NCBI RefSeq assembly: GCF_004791025.1
Contig: NZ_SRUO01000011.1
Location: 62,001-126,000, forward strand
Direction: 5' to 3'
DNA from: Mesorhizobium sp. M4B.F.Ca.ET.203.01.1.1
GTDB lineage: Bacteria; Pseudomonadota; Alphaproteobacteria; Rhizobiales; Rhizobiaceae
Length of the DNA stretch: 64,000 nucleotides
Under the pieces are notes generated by a model that saw only the letters and a list, made by a program, of their open reading frames with translations, was not told the origin of the DNA and did no database searches. Numbering within the stretch: position 1 is the stretch's first letter; the number at the start of each line of letters is the position of its first letter. The position numbers and the translations under genes are program-made. Positions 53,741-61,794 of this stretch are shown here, piece by piece.

Positions 53741-54082
53741 TCAATCGCCCGCCAGGGGAAACTCATTGGCGATAGTGACATGGTGGTGGATGCGGCCCTC
53801 GAAATATCGCGACAGCACCGCTTCGGTCGCGGCGCGCGATTCGGCGCGGGCGGGGCTGGCGAGGGCCGCGTCGACCGCCGCCATGTCGCGGTAGTTGATC
53901 GCCAGGATCATCGGGTATTCCGGCGCGCCGTCGTCGCGCTTCTCGGCGAAGGAGACGCGGACATCGAGCGCGCCCGGGAAGGCTTTCCATTTGGGCAGGA
54001 CGGTCTCGATCACGTCCCTGCGGAACGCTTCCGTCTGGCCGTCCTTCACCTTGCCTTCGAACAGTGCGTAGCGCGTGATCAT
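53741..54082 (-). CDS. small Dabb/EthD-like stress-responsive barrel protein
   Basis: A 113-aa protein beginning MITRYALFEGKVKDGQTEAF. The ferredoxin-like alpha+beta barrel pattern (GALDVRVSFAEKR, YPMILAINYRDMAAVDAALA) resembles EthD/Dabb proteins; the assignment is not firm. Its start overlaps the stop of the hydroxyacid dehydrogenase gene by ATGA. Last gene of the leftward gluconate unit. Confidence 0.75.
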   Translation of the reverse strand: MITRYALFEGKVKDGQTEAFRRDVIETVLPKWKAFPGALDVRVSFAEKRDDGAPEYPMILAINYRDMAAVDAALASPARAESRAATEAVLSRYFEGRIHHHVTIANEFPLAGD

Positions 54083-54960
54083 TTGCCGTCCTCTTTGCGT
54101 TGGAAGAATTCCATCAGTGCGGCCTGGTCCTCGCCGCCCAGTCCGGCGGCGGTCAGCAGCCGGTGCACCTCGGCGCAGAGCGCCGTCAGCGGCATCGCCG
54201 TATGCGTGCGCCGCGCCAAGTCCTGGGCGGCGTTGAGGTCTTTGACCATGTTGTCGATGCGGCCGGTGCGGCGGTAGTCGCGGGTGGCGAAGCGCGGCAG
54301 GTATTCCTGCAGGATGGCGCTGTCGGCGCGACCGCCCTTGAGCGCTTGCGGGATCTTGAGCGCATCCACGCCGGCGTCGAGCGCCAGCCGGGTCGCCTCC
54401 GCCACAGCCATGAAATTCAGCGCGCACAGCACCTGGTTGATGAGCTTGGTCGTCTGGCCGGCGCCGGCTGGGCCCATATGCGTGTAATTGGCAGCGACGT
54501 CGCGCAGCACGGTATGGGCATCCGCGACATCCTTCTCCTCGCCGCCGGCCATCAGCGTCAATGCGCCGATCAGCGCCTTCGGCGCACCGCCGGAGAGTGG
54601 GCTGTCGACCCAGCGCAGACCTCTATCGCTGGCGTCGGCGGCGAGCTGGCGCGTCGCGTCGGGATCGATTGACGACATGTCGATGATCAGCGTGCCGGGC
54701 TTCGCGCCGGCGGCCACACCGGCATCGCCGAACACGGCGCGGCGCACGATCGCCGCTGAATTGAGGCTGAGGATGACGTAGTCGGCGGCGCCGGCAGCCT
54801 CGGCCGCGCTCGCCATCGCGGTCGCGCCCTTGGCGACCAGCACTTCCACCTTGGTCTTGTCGAGGTCGAACACGGCGAGGCGATTGCCGGTGGCGAGCAG
54901 GCGCTCGCCGATCGCTCCACCCATGGCGCCGGCGCCAATCAGTGCCACTTTGTTGGTCAT
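54079..54960 (-). CDS. beta-hydroxyacid dehydrogenase family protein
   Basis: A 293-aa NAD(P)-dependent reductase of the 3-hydroxyisobutyrate/tartronate semialdehyde group. ALIGAGAMGGAIGERLLATG is the nucleotide site (about residues 6-25), DSPLSGGAPKALIGALTLMA the substrate site, GPAGAGQTTKLINQVLCALN holds the catalytic Lys. Substrate unresolved. It overlaps both neighbours by ATGA, so it is tightly coupled to gluconokinase and the small barrel protein. Confidence 0.88.
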   Translation of the reverse strand: MTNKVALIGAGAMGGAIGERLLATGNRLAVFDLDKTKVEVLVAKGATAMASAAEAAGAADYVILSLNSAAIVRRAVFGDAGVAAGAKPGTLIIDMSSIDPDATRQLAADASDRGLRWVDSPLSGGAPKALIGALTLMAGGEEKDVADAHTVLRDVAANYTHMGPAGAGQTTKLINQVLCALNFMAVAEATRLALDAGVDALKIPQALKGGRADSAILQEYLPRFATRDYRRTGRIDNMVKDLNAAQDLARRTHTAMPLTALCAEVHRLLTAAGLGGEDQAALMEFFQRKEDGK

Positions 54961-55448
54961 GTCGGTCCTCCCGCGAACCTGGCTGCTATGTCGGCGACGA
55001 TCTCATCGAGCTCCGCGTCGATTGTCACCGCGATCGCATTCTCGTCCTTGCCCGGCACCTCCAACGTCGCGAACTGGCTGTCGAGCAGGCTGGTGGGCAT
55101 GAAGTGGCCGGTACGCTCATGCATGCGCTGCGAGATCAGCGCGCGCGACCCGTCGAGATAGATGAACAGCACCGGCGCGCCCGCCTGCTCGGTGATGAAA
55201 TCGCGATAGGCGCGTTTCAGCGCCGAGCAGCCGACAATGACCGGCGTGGGCCGTTGCCGCAGCGTTGCGCCGACCTTGGCCAACCAGGGCCACCTGTCGG
55301 CATCGTCGAGCGGAATGCCGGCGCTCATCTTGGCGATGTTGGCCTGCGGGTGCAGCTTGTCGCCATCCACATATGTCGCCGAGATCGCATCGGCGAGCGC
55401 CTCGCCGACCGTCGTCTTGCCGGAACCGGTGACGCCCATGACCACCAT
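54957..55448 (-). CDS. gntK: gluconokinase
   Basis: A 163-aa P-loop kinase phosphorylating D-gluconate to 6-phosphogluconate. VVMGVTGSGKTTVGEALADA is the Walker A, with YVDGDKLHPQANIAKMSAGI, GIPLDDADRWPWL, GCSALKRAYRDFI and ERTGHFMPTSLLDSQFATLE all family hallmarks. The start is uncertain; I use ATG 55448, 13 bp after the stop of the SDR gene. ATG 55439 and 55487 are alternatives. Overlaps the next gene by ATGA. Confidence 0.93.
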   Translation of the reverse strand: MVVMGVTGSGKTTVGEALADAISATYVDGDKLHPQANIAKMSAGIPLDDADRWPWLAKVGATLRQRPTPVIVGCSALKRAYRDFITEQAGAPVLFIYLDGSRALISQRMHERTGHFMPTSLLDSQFATLEVPGKDENAIAVTIDAELDEIVADIAARFAGGPT

Positions 55449-55461
55449 GCGCGGTGGGGGA

Positions 55462-56217
55462 TCAGATCGAAGCCGTGATGCCGCCATCGACATAGAGAAT
55501 GTGTCCGTTGACAAAGGATGACGCCTCGGAGGCCAGGAAGACGCAGGCGCCGACCAGTTCCTCGACCTTGCCCCAGCGGCCGGCCGGCGTGCGTTTTTCG
55601 AGCCAGGCGCTGAATGCCGGGTCGGCGACGAGGGCTGCATTGAGCGGCGTGTCGAAATAGCCGGGCGCAATGGCATTGCATTGCAACCCGTGCTTGGCCC
55701 AGTCGGTCGCCATGCCCTTGGTCAAATTGCCGACCGCGCCCTTGGTCGCGGTGTAGGGCGCGATGCCGGGGCGGGCGAGCGCGGTCTGGACGCTGGCGAT
55801 GTTGATGATCTTGCCGCGGCCGCGCCCGATCATGTGCCGCGCCACGGCCTGGCCGACATGGAAGACGCTGGCGACATTGGTCTGCAGCAGGCGCTCGAAG
55901 GCGTCGGCGGGAAAGTCCTCGAGCGGCGTGCGGAACTGCATGCCGGCATTGTTGACCAGGATGTCGATCGACCCGCCGGCAAGCTCGAAAGCGTCGATGG
56001 CGGCACGGACCGCATCATGGTCGGTCGCGTCGAAGGCGAGCGTCGCGGCGCCCGGAATGTCCGCTGCCGCGGCACGCAGCTTAGCTTCGTCGCGGCCATT
56101 GAGGACCACTTTGGCGCCAGCTTCGGCGAGGCCCTTGGCCAAGGCAAAGCCGATGCCTTGCGACGAGCCGGTTACGAGCGCGGTGCGCCCGCTGAGATCG
56201 AACAGTTTGGACGACAT
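55462..56217 (-). CDS. gluconate 5-dehydrogenase-like SDR
   Basis: A 251-aa SDR, closest by eye to IdnO/Gno (5-keto-D-gluconate reductase). TALVTGSSQGIGFALAKGLA is the cofactor motif, NNAGMQFRTPLEDFPADAFE follows, catalytic Ser/Tyr/Lys in INIASVQTALARPGIAPYTA then TKGAVGNL. First gene of the leftward unit IdnO-GntK-reductase-small barrel, directly under a perfect LacI-type palindrome at 56250-56265. Confidence 0.88.
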   Translation of the reverse strand: MSSKLFDLSGRTALVTGSSQGIGFALAKGLAEAGAKVVLNGRDEAKLRAAAADIPGAATLAFDATDHDAVRAAIDAFELAGGSIDILVNNAGMQFRTPLEDFPADAFERLLQTNVASVFHVGQAVARHMIGRGRGKIINIASVQTALARPGIAPYTATKGAVGNLTKGMATDWAKHGLQCNAIAPGYFDTPLNAALVADPAFSAWLEKRTPAGRWGKVEELVGACVFLASEASSFVNGHILYVDGGITASI

Positions 56218-56249
56218 TTTCCTGATTGCCTCTCGTCGCTGAGCGTCTT

Positions 56250-56265
56250 ATGTTATCGATAACAT
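56250..56265. promoter_or_regulatory. LacI-type operator (perfect 16-bp palindrome)
   Basis: ATGTTATCGATAACAT is perfectly symmetrical and lies between the divergent SDR and 2-hydroxyacid dehydrogenase genes, 33 bp from one start and 30 bp from the other. Variants of it occur at 58372, 63329 and 63381. It resembles the known E. coli GntR/IdnR operators. Confidence 0.85.
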
Positions 56266-56294
56266 CATCTGTCAAGTCAAGTGGAGCGAATACG

Positions 56295-57242
56295 ATGCAG
56301 CGGCCTCACATCCTTCAGGTTGGACCCTATCCCGCATGGGACGAGGAGCCGCTCAACGAAGCCTTCACGGTGCACCGCTATTTCGCGGCCGACGACAAGC
56401 CGGCCTTTCTCGCCGAGGTCGGACCGCTCGTGCGCGGCATTGCCACGCGCGGCGAGCTTGGCGCCAACCGCGCCATGATCGAGGCCTGCCCGTCGCTCGA
56501 ACTCGTTTCCGTCTATGGCGTCGGTTTCGACGCGGTCGATCTCGTGGCCTGCCGGGAGCGCGGCGTGCGCGTCACCAACACGCCGGACGTGCTGACCAAT
56601 GACGTCGCCGATCTCGGCATCGCCATGATGCTGTGCCTGTCGCGCGGCATGATCGGCGCGGAGCGCTGGGTGCGCGACGGCAGCTGGGCGGCGAAGGGGC
56701 TCTATCCGCTCAAGCGCCGGGTCTGGGGACGGCGGGCCGGCGTGCTCGGCCTCGGCCGCATCGGCTATGAGGTGGCCAAGCGCCTTGCCGGCTTCGGCAT
56801 GGAGATCGCCTACAGCGACGTGGCGCCAAAGGACTTTGCCGCCGATTGGGAGTTCCTCGCCGATCCCGTCGCGCTGGCCAGGCGTTCGGACTTCCTGTTC
56901 GTGACGCTTGCCGCTTCCGCCGCGACGCGCCACATCGTGAACAGCGAGGTGATCGCGGCGCTCGGCGAGGAAGGCATGCTGATCAACATCTCGCGCGCCT
57001 CCAACATCGACGAGGACGCGCTGCTCGACGCGCTCGAGAAGAAGGGGCTCGGCTCGGCCGCGCTCGACGTCTTCGAAGGCGAGCCGAAGCTCAATCCACG
57101 CTTCCTGGAGCTCGACAACGTGCTTTTGCAGCCGCACCATGCCTCGGGCACGGTCGAAACGCGCAAGGCGATGGGCAGACTGGTGCGCGACAACCTCGCC
57201 GCTCATTTCGCCGGCCAGCCACTCATCTCGCCGGTGCTTTAG
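56295..57242 (+). CDS. D-isomer-specific 2-hydroxyacid dehydrogenase
   Basis: A 315-aa NAD(P)-dependent dehydrogenase. VLGLGRIGYEVAKRLAGFGM is the Rossmann motif. Catalytic Arg in NISRASNIDEDALLDALEKK, Glu in DVFEGEPKLNPRF and His in LLQPHHASGTVETRKAMG are in place. Candidate roles are reduction of 2-keto-gluconate or glyoxylate/hydroxypyruvate. ATG 56295 follows GTGGAGCGAATACG. First gene of the rightward unit under the shared operator. Confidence 0.9.
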   Translation: MQRPHILQVGPYPAWDEEPLNEAFTVHRYFAADDKPAFLAEVGPLVRGIATRGELGANRAMIEACPSLELVSVYGVGFDAVDLVACRERGVRVTNTPDVLTNDVADLGIAMMLCLSRGMIGAERWVRDGSWAAKGLYPLKRRVWGRRAGVLGLGRIGYEVAKRLAGFGMEIAYSDVAPKDFAADWEFLADPVALARRSDFLFVTLAASAATRHIVNSEVIAALGEEGMLINISRASNIDEDALLDALEKKGLGSAALDVFEGEPKLNPRFLELDNVLLQPHHASGTVETRKAMGRLVRDNLAAHFAGQPLISPVL

Positions 57243-57247
57243 CTTAC

Positions 57248-57291
57248 GCAATCCCGGACGGAAAACCGTCATCCACTTTTCCTGGTATTGC
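57248..57291. repeat. palindromic repeat of the shared-core family (GCAAT arms)
   Basis: Arms GCAAT / ATTGC (partly extended) flank GGACGGAAAACCGTCATCC and ACTTTTCC, the family core in reverse orientation with two changes. It lies between the 2-hydroxyacid dehydrogenase and L-idonate dehydrogenase genes. Confidence 0.8.
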
Positions 57292-57309
57292 TCGAGGAGT
57301 TCGCCCACC

Positions 57310-58344
57310 ATGAAGTCGATCGTCATCCACGCCGCCAAGGACCTGCGCATCGAGGACCGTCCCGTCGAGGAGCCGGGACCGGGCCAGGTGCTGTTGCGTC
57401 TTGCCGCCGGCGGTATCTGCGGCAGCGACCTGCACTACTACAATCATGGCGGCTTCGGAACGGTGCGTCTGAAGGAGCCGATGATCCTCGGCCACGAGGT
57501 CTCCGGCGTGATCGAGAAGCTTGGTCCCGGCGTCAGCGGGCTGGAGCCTGGCCAACTGGTCGCTGTCTCGCCGTCGCGGCCCTGCTACAGCTGCCGCTAC
57601 TGCCGCGAGGGGATGCACAACCAGTGCCTCAACATGCGATTCTACGGCAGCGCCATGCCGTTCCCGCACATCCAGGGCGCGTTCCGCGAAATGCTGGTGG
57701 CCGACGCGCCGCAATGCGTGCCGGCCGACGGCTTGAGCGCCGGCGAAGCGGCGATGGCCGAACCGCTGGCGGTCTGCCTCCACGCCACGCGCCGGGCCGG
57801 CGAGATGCTGGGCAAGCGCGTGCTGGTGACCGGCTGCGGGCCGATCGGCCTGTTGTCGATCCTCAGTGCCCGGCGCGCGGGCGCGGCCGAGATCGTCGCC
57901 GTCGACCTCGCCGATTTCACCCTGTCGATGGCGCTGCGCGCCGGCGCCGACAAAGCGATCAACACGCGGACAGATCCGGAGGGGCTGGCGCCCTATCTCG
58001 CCGACAAGGGGACGTTCGACATCCTCTACGAATGCTCGGGCGCGGCGGCGGCGCTGGCGCAAGGCATCGCGGCGACGCGTCCGCGCGGCACGATCGTGCA
58101 GCTCGGCCTCGGCGGCGCCGAGATGGCGCTGCCGATGTCGACGGTCACCGCCAAGGAACTGTCGATCAACGGCTCGTTCCGCTTCCATCCGGAATTCGCC
58201 GTCGGCGTCGGCCTGATGCGCAAGAGGCTGATCGACGTCAAGCCGCTGATCACCCACACGGTGGCCTTCGACGAGGCGCTTGCCGGCTTCGAGCTTGCCA
58301 ACGACCGAAGCCGGGCGATGAAGGTCCAGATCGCCTTTGCATAA
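57310..58344 (+). CDS. L-idonate 5-dehydrogenase-like zinc dehydrogenase
   Basis: A 344-aa MDR protein closest to L-idonate 5-dehydrogenase. Catalytic zinc Cys in AAGGICGSDLHYYNHGGFGT, His-Glu in ILGHEVSGVIEKLGPGV, structural Cys in PCYSCRYCREGMHNQCLNMR. NAD site VLVTGCGPIGLLSILSARRA. ATG 57310 begins MKSIVIHAAKDLRIEDRPVE. It would oxidise L-idonate to 5-ketogluconate, which the SDR at 55462 could reduce to gluconate for gluconokinase. Sorbitol-type substrates remain possible. Confidence 0.88.
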   Translation: MKSIVIHAAKDLRIEDRPVEEPGPGQVLLRLAAGGICGSDLHYYNHGGFGTVRLKEPMILGHEVSGVIEKLGPGVSGLEPGQLVAVSPSRPCYSCRYCREGMHNQCLNMRFYGSAMPFPHIQGAFREMLVADAPQCVPADGLSAGEAAMAEPLAVCLHATRRAGEMLGKRVLVTGCGPIGLLSILSARRAGAAEIVAVDLADFTLSMALRAGADKAINTRTDPEGLAPYLADKGTFDILYECSGAAAALAQGIAATRPRGTIVQLGLGGAEMALPMSTVTAKELSINGSFRFHPEFAVGVGLMRKRLIDVKPLITHTVAFDEALAGFELANDRSRAMKVQIAFA

Positions 58345-58371
58345 GCGTCGGCGGCGCGTTGCATTCCGTTG

Positions 58372-58385
58372 TGATATCGATAACG
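58372..58385. promoter_or_regulatory. LacI-type operator before the LacI gene
   Basis: TGATATCGATAACG matches TGTTATCGATAACA at 12 of 14 positions. It ends 7 bp before the regulator's start codon, consistent with autoregulation. Confidence 0.65.
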
Positions 58386-58392
58386 TACGGCC

Positions 58393-59412
58393 ATGCAGTC
58401 CTCGCCCAAACGCCCGACCATGGCCGATGTCGCGCATCGCGCCAACGTCTCGACGATGACCGTCTCGCGCGCCTTCAAGCGCGACGCCTCGGTCAGCGCC
58501 GACACGCGAGACCGCATCCTGCAGGCGGCCGAAGAGCTCGGCTATGTCTTCGACAGCATCGCCGCCAACCTTTCCTCGCGGCGCTCCGGCTTCGTCGCGG
58601 TGACGATACCATCGATCAACAATGCCAACTTCGCCGACACGGTGCGCGGCATGACCGAGGGCCTGCGCGACAGCGGGCTGGAAATCCTGCTCGGCTTCAC
58701 CGACTACAATGTCCAGGAGGAAGAGCGCCTGGTCGGGCAGTTGCTGCAGCGGCGGCCGGAAGCGATCATCGTCACCGGCGGCAGGCACACGCCGCGCTGC
58801 CGCAAGATGCTGGCCAATGCCGGCGTGCCGGTGGTGGAGACCTGGGATCTGCCGAGCGATCCGATCGGCCACGTCGTCGGCTTCTCCAACGCCGAGGCCG
58901 GGCGGCTGATGGTCGATCATCTCGTCGCGCGCGGTTATTCGCGGCTCGGCTTCATCGGCGGCGACACTTCGCGCGACACGCGCGGCCTCGACCGCCGGCG
59001 CGGCTTCGTGGCGGCGCTGCAGGACCGCGGCCTCGACGCCTCGCGCGTCATCGCCTCCGGCGTGCCGCCGATCTCGATGCGCGAGGGCGCTGCCGCCATG
59101 GTCGAGATGATCTCGCGCTGGCCGGACACCCAGGCGGTGATGTGCGTGTCGGACCTTTCCGCCTTCGGCGCGCTGATGGAATGCCTGCGGCGCGGCATCC
59201 GCGTTCCCGACGACGTCGCAATCGCCGGCTTCGGCGCCTATGACCTTGCCGAGCAGTCGGTGCCGTCGATCACCACGATCGACGTCGGCGCGCATGAGAT
59301 CGGCATCCGCGTCGCGGAACTGGTGCTTGACCTGCTCAATGGGCGGCGGGAACCCGACGACCGGGTCGTGGTCGGCACGACGCCCAAGGTGATCGCACGC
59401 CACACGGCTTGA
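58393..59412 (+). CDS. LacI family transcriptional regulator
   Basis: A 339-aa LacI/GntR-type repressor. HTH and hinge: PTMADVAHRANVSTMTVSRA, FKRDASVSADTRDRILQAAE and ELGYVFDSIAANLSSRRSGF. The effector domain is of the sugar-binding type (GFVAVTIPSINNANFADTVR). It is surrounded by aldonate genes and four related palindromes, so it very probably controls them. Effector probably gluconate, idonate or a phosphorylated derivative. Confidence 0.93.
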   Translation: MQSSPKRPTMADVAHRANVSTMTVSRAFKRDASVSADTRDRILQAAEELGYVFDSIAANLSSRRSGFVAVTIPSINNANFADTVRGMTEGLRDSGLEILLGFTDYNVQEEERLVGQLLQRRPEAIIVTGGRHTPRCRKMLANAGVPVVETWDLPSDPIGHVVGFSNAEAGRLMVDHLVARGYSRLGFIGGDTSRDTRGLDRRRGFVAALQDRGLDASRVIASGVPPISMREGAAAMVEMISRWPDTQAVMCVSDLSAFGALMECLRRGIRVPDDVAIAGFGAYDLAEQSVPSITTIDVGAHEIGIRVAELVLDLLNGRREPDDRVVVGTTPKVIARHTA

Positions 59413-59422
59413 TTGGAAAGAG

Positions 59423-59452
59423 CAACGGCCGGCGGGATCCCGCCGGCCGTTG
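59423..59452. terminator. bidirectional terminator after the LacI gene
   Basis: Perfect 15-bp arms CAACGGCCGGCGGGA / TCCCGCCGGCCGTTG with no spacer, followed by GGCTTTTCC. It lies between convergent genes. Confidence 0.85.
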
Positions 59453-59480
59453 GCTTTTCCGACAGAGATGCTGGCGAAGC

Positions 59481-60578
59481 TTATTTGCCCCAGATCTTCT
59501 TGTATTCGTCGCGGTAGCCGTTGCCGGGGTCGAAGCGGTTGTCCGGACCGCCGTCGAACTCGACATTGTCCGAGGTCACCACATGCAGCGGCGAGATGTA
59601 ACCCGACCATTTCTCGCCGGCCATGGCGCGGTTGAGCTCGTCCACCAGCTGCCAGCCCTGCAGGTTCAGCGGCTCGGCCACCGTCACCTTCTGGAACTGG
59701 CTGGAGCGGATGCGCTGATAGGCCGATTCCGAGCCATCGCCGGCCGCGACGTTGATCGGCGCGTCGGTGCCCGACTTGCCTGCGGCCGCCAGCGACGGAC
59801 CCATGAAGTCGAAATAGAGATCGTTGATGGCCAGCGAATGGGTCCAGGCGTCGCCGTATTTCTGCAGCAGCGAGGTGGTGAGCTGCGGCATGCGCTGCGA
59901 GGTCTCGGCGATCGGCGTGTCGACATATTCGAGCACCTTGCCGCCGAGATCCTCGATCTCCTTCTTCATCCGATCCGCCTTGGCAATGGCGATCTGGTAG
60001 GTGGAATCGGTGAAGATGATGACGCCGGGCTTGCCCTTGGCGTCGACGAAGGCCCAGTCGGCGGCCGCCTTCGACACTTCCATCGGATCGGTCGAGACGT
60101 TGGCGATGATGCCGAGGTCGTCGATCGGGCCTACCGTCGGTGCCGCGTGCCATGCCGCCATCGGGATCTTGGCCGCCTTGGCCTGCTCCATCGCCGGCTT
60201 CTGCTCGACGGCGTCAAAGCCGTTGATGATGATGCCGTCCGGGTTGAGCGCCAGCGCCTGGCCGAAGGCGGCGGTGCGGCCGCCGATGGAGCCGGCGCCG
60301 TCAAGCGTCTTGACCGTCCAGCCGAGCGCCGCCGCAGCCTCTTCGACGCCCTTGGTGACGCCGAGAATGCCGCCGTTCTTCATGTCGGCGCCGAGCACGA
60401 CGATGGTCTTGCCCGCGGCCCCCTTCGGCCCCGACGTCGGTCCGTCCCATTTCTCGACCTTGCTGGCGTATTTGTCGACGACCGCCTTGGCGTCGGCCAT
60501 CGGATCGGCGAGCGCGGTCGAGGCGATGCCGAGCGCCAGGCAGGCGACGCCAAGCTGAAGGACTGTTCTGCGATGCAT
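59481..60578 (-). CDS. sugar ABC transporter substrate-binding protein
   Basis: A 365-aa periplasmic binding protein of the ribose/xylose type. Signal MHRRTVLQLGVACLALGIAS, cleaved near ALA-D. The fold is shown by AAGKTIVVLGADMKNGGILG, ALNPDGIIINGFDAVEQKPA and VIIFTDSTYQIAIAKADRM. ATG 60578 was chosen; the longer frame is spacer. Third gene of the leftward transporter unit. Confidence 0.9.
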   Translation of the reverse strand: MHRRTVLQLGVACLALGIASTALADPMADAKAVVDKYASKVEKWDGPTSGPKGAAGKTIVVLGADMKNGGILGVTKGVEEAAAALGWTVKTLDGAGSIGGRTAAFGQALALNPDGIIINGFDAVEQKPAMEQAKAAKIPMAAWHAAPTVGPIDDLGIIANVSTDPMEVSKAAADWAFVDAKGKPGVIIFTDSTYQIAIAKADRMKKEIEDLGGKVLEYVDTPIAETSQRMPQLTTSLLQKYGDAWTHSLAINDLYFDFMGPSLAAAGKSGTDAPINVAAGDGSESAYQRIRSSQFQKVTVAEPLNLQGWQLVDELNRAMAGEKWSGYISPLHVVTSDNVEFDGGPDNRFDPGNGYRDEYKKIWGK

Positions 60579-60591
60579 ATTGTTTCTCCCA

Positions 60592-61668
60592 TTAAGCATT
60601 GTTGGTTGTCTTTGTTGGTTGGCTGGTGGCTGGTTGATTGGTGGCGGGCGGCACGACCGCGCCGCGGCGCCGCTGCGCGTAGCCGGCAATGCCGATCGCG
60701 ACGAGCAGGGTGACGCCGTTGAACAGCGGCTCGACCCAGAACGAGCCGCCGAACTGCTGGATGCCTGAAATGCCGACAGCGAGGATGACGACGCCGATGA
60801 TGGTGCCCCACACATTGACGCGGCCGGGCTTGATGGTGGTCGATCCGAGGAAGGCGCCGACCAGCGCCGGCAGCAGATATTCGAGGCCGACGCTGGCCTG
60901 GCCGATGCGGAGCTTCGAGGCGAGCAGCACCCCGCCCAGCGCGGTCAGCGCACCGGAGGCGACGAAGGCGCCCATGACGAATTTCTGCACCGGGATGCCG
61001 TTGAGCGCAGCGGCCTTCGGATTGGCGCCGATGGCGTAGAGGTAGCGGCCGATCGGCAGGTATTCGAGCACGAGCCACATCGCCAGCGCCAGGACGACCA
61101 CGTAGTAGCCGGTGATCGGCAAGCCGAACAGCATCGTGCCGTTGAGGGAGAGGAAGCCCTCGGGCAGCACGCCGACGACCTGGCGGCCGCCGGTGTACCA
61201 CATGGCCAAAGCGTACAGCACGGTGCCGGTGCCGAGCGTGGCGATGAAGGAATCGATGCGCGCCACCTCGACCAGCCAGCCATTGATGAAGCCGGTAAGC
61301 ACGCCGAGCAGGATGACGATCAGCACCGCGATCGGCCACGGGATGCCGAAGGCCGTCTGCAGGCTGATGGCCAGGATGTGCCACAGCACGATGCCGTAGC
61401 CCACCGTCAGGTCGATGCGGCCCGAGGCCATCGGGATCATCGCCGCCAGCGACAGCATCGCGATGATCGCCTTGTCGGAGATGATCGAGCGCAAATTGAG
61501 CAGCGTCGGGAACGTCCGCGGCAACAGCAGCGAGAACAGCAGGATGAGCAGCAGCGTCAGGATCGGCAGGCCGTAGACCGGCAGGTAGCGCGAAGCCTTC
61601 TGGCCGAGGCTCAGCCCGGAAAGTTCCGACCGGGTCGGCTCAAGCGCCGTCGATTTGATCGAATTCAT
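60592..61668 (-). CDS. sugar ABC transporter permease
   Basis: A 358-aa RbsC-type membrane protein with about ten helices, e.g. LPILTLLLILLFSLLLPRTF. MASGRIDLTVGYGIVLWHIL corresponds to the family's MISGGIDLSVG motif. The unusual C-terminal tail PPATNQPATSQPTKTTNNA is a Thr/Asn/Gln-rich low-complexity repeat. It comes after the ATPase and the repeat at 61681 and precedes the binding protein by 13 bp. Confidence 0.9.
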   Translation of the reverse strand: MNSIKSTALEPTRSELSGLSLGQKASRYLPVYGLPILTLLLILLFSLLLPRTFPTLLNLRSIISDKAIIAMLSLAAMIPMASGRIDLTVGYGIVLWHILAISLQTAFGIPWPIAVLIVILLGVLTGFINGWLVEVARIDSFIATLGTGTVLYALAMWYTGGRQVVGVLPEGFLSLNGTMLFGLPITGYYVVVLALAMWLVLEYLPIGRYLYAIGANPKAAALNGIPVQKFVMGAFVASGALTALGGVLLASKLRIGQASVGLEYLLPALVGAFLGSTTIKPGRVNVWGTIIGVVILAVGISGIQQFGGSFWVEPLFNGVTLLVAIGIAGYAQRRRGAVVPPATNQPATSQPTKTTNNA

Positions 61669-61680
61669 GGGGTCCTCCTA

Positions 61681-61794
61681 GAGCATGATGCCGAAAAGTG
61701 TGAGGCGGATTTCGGACGACATCATGCTCTATCTCTTTGATTTAGAACCGGATTCAGATTTCAGGTCGATTCGACCTGAAATCATCCGGCTCTA
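61681..61794. repeat. composite palindromic repeat (copy 2, two hairpins)
   Basis: Hairpin A (GCATGATG and CATCATGC arms with core GAAAAGTGTGAGGCGGATTT) and hairpin B (GATTTCAGGTCGA / TCGACCTGAAATC) reproduce the element at 21155-21263. It ends on the stop codon of the ABC ATPase gene and separates it from the permease gene. Confidence 0.9.

Noticed and set aside
57244-60153. 969-codon leftward frame across idonate dehydrogenase, LacI and binding-protein genes
   Set aside because: It crosses three well-supported genes and shows only compositional bias.
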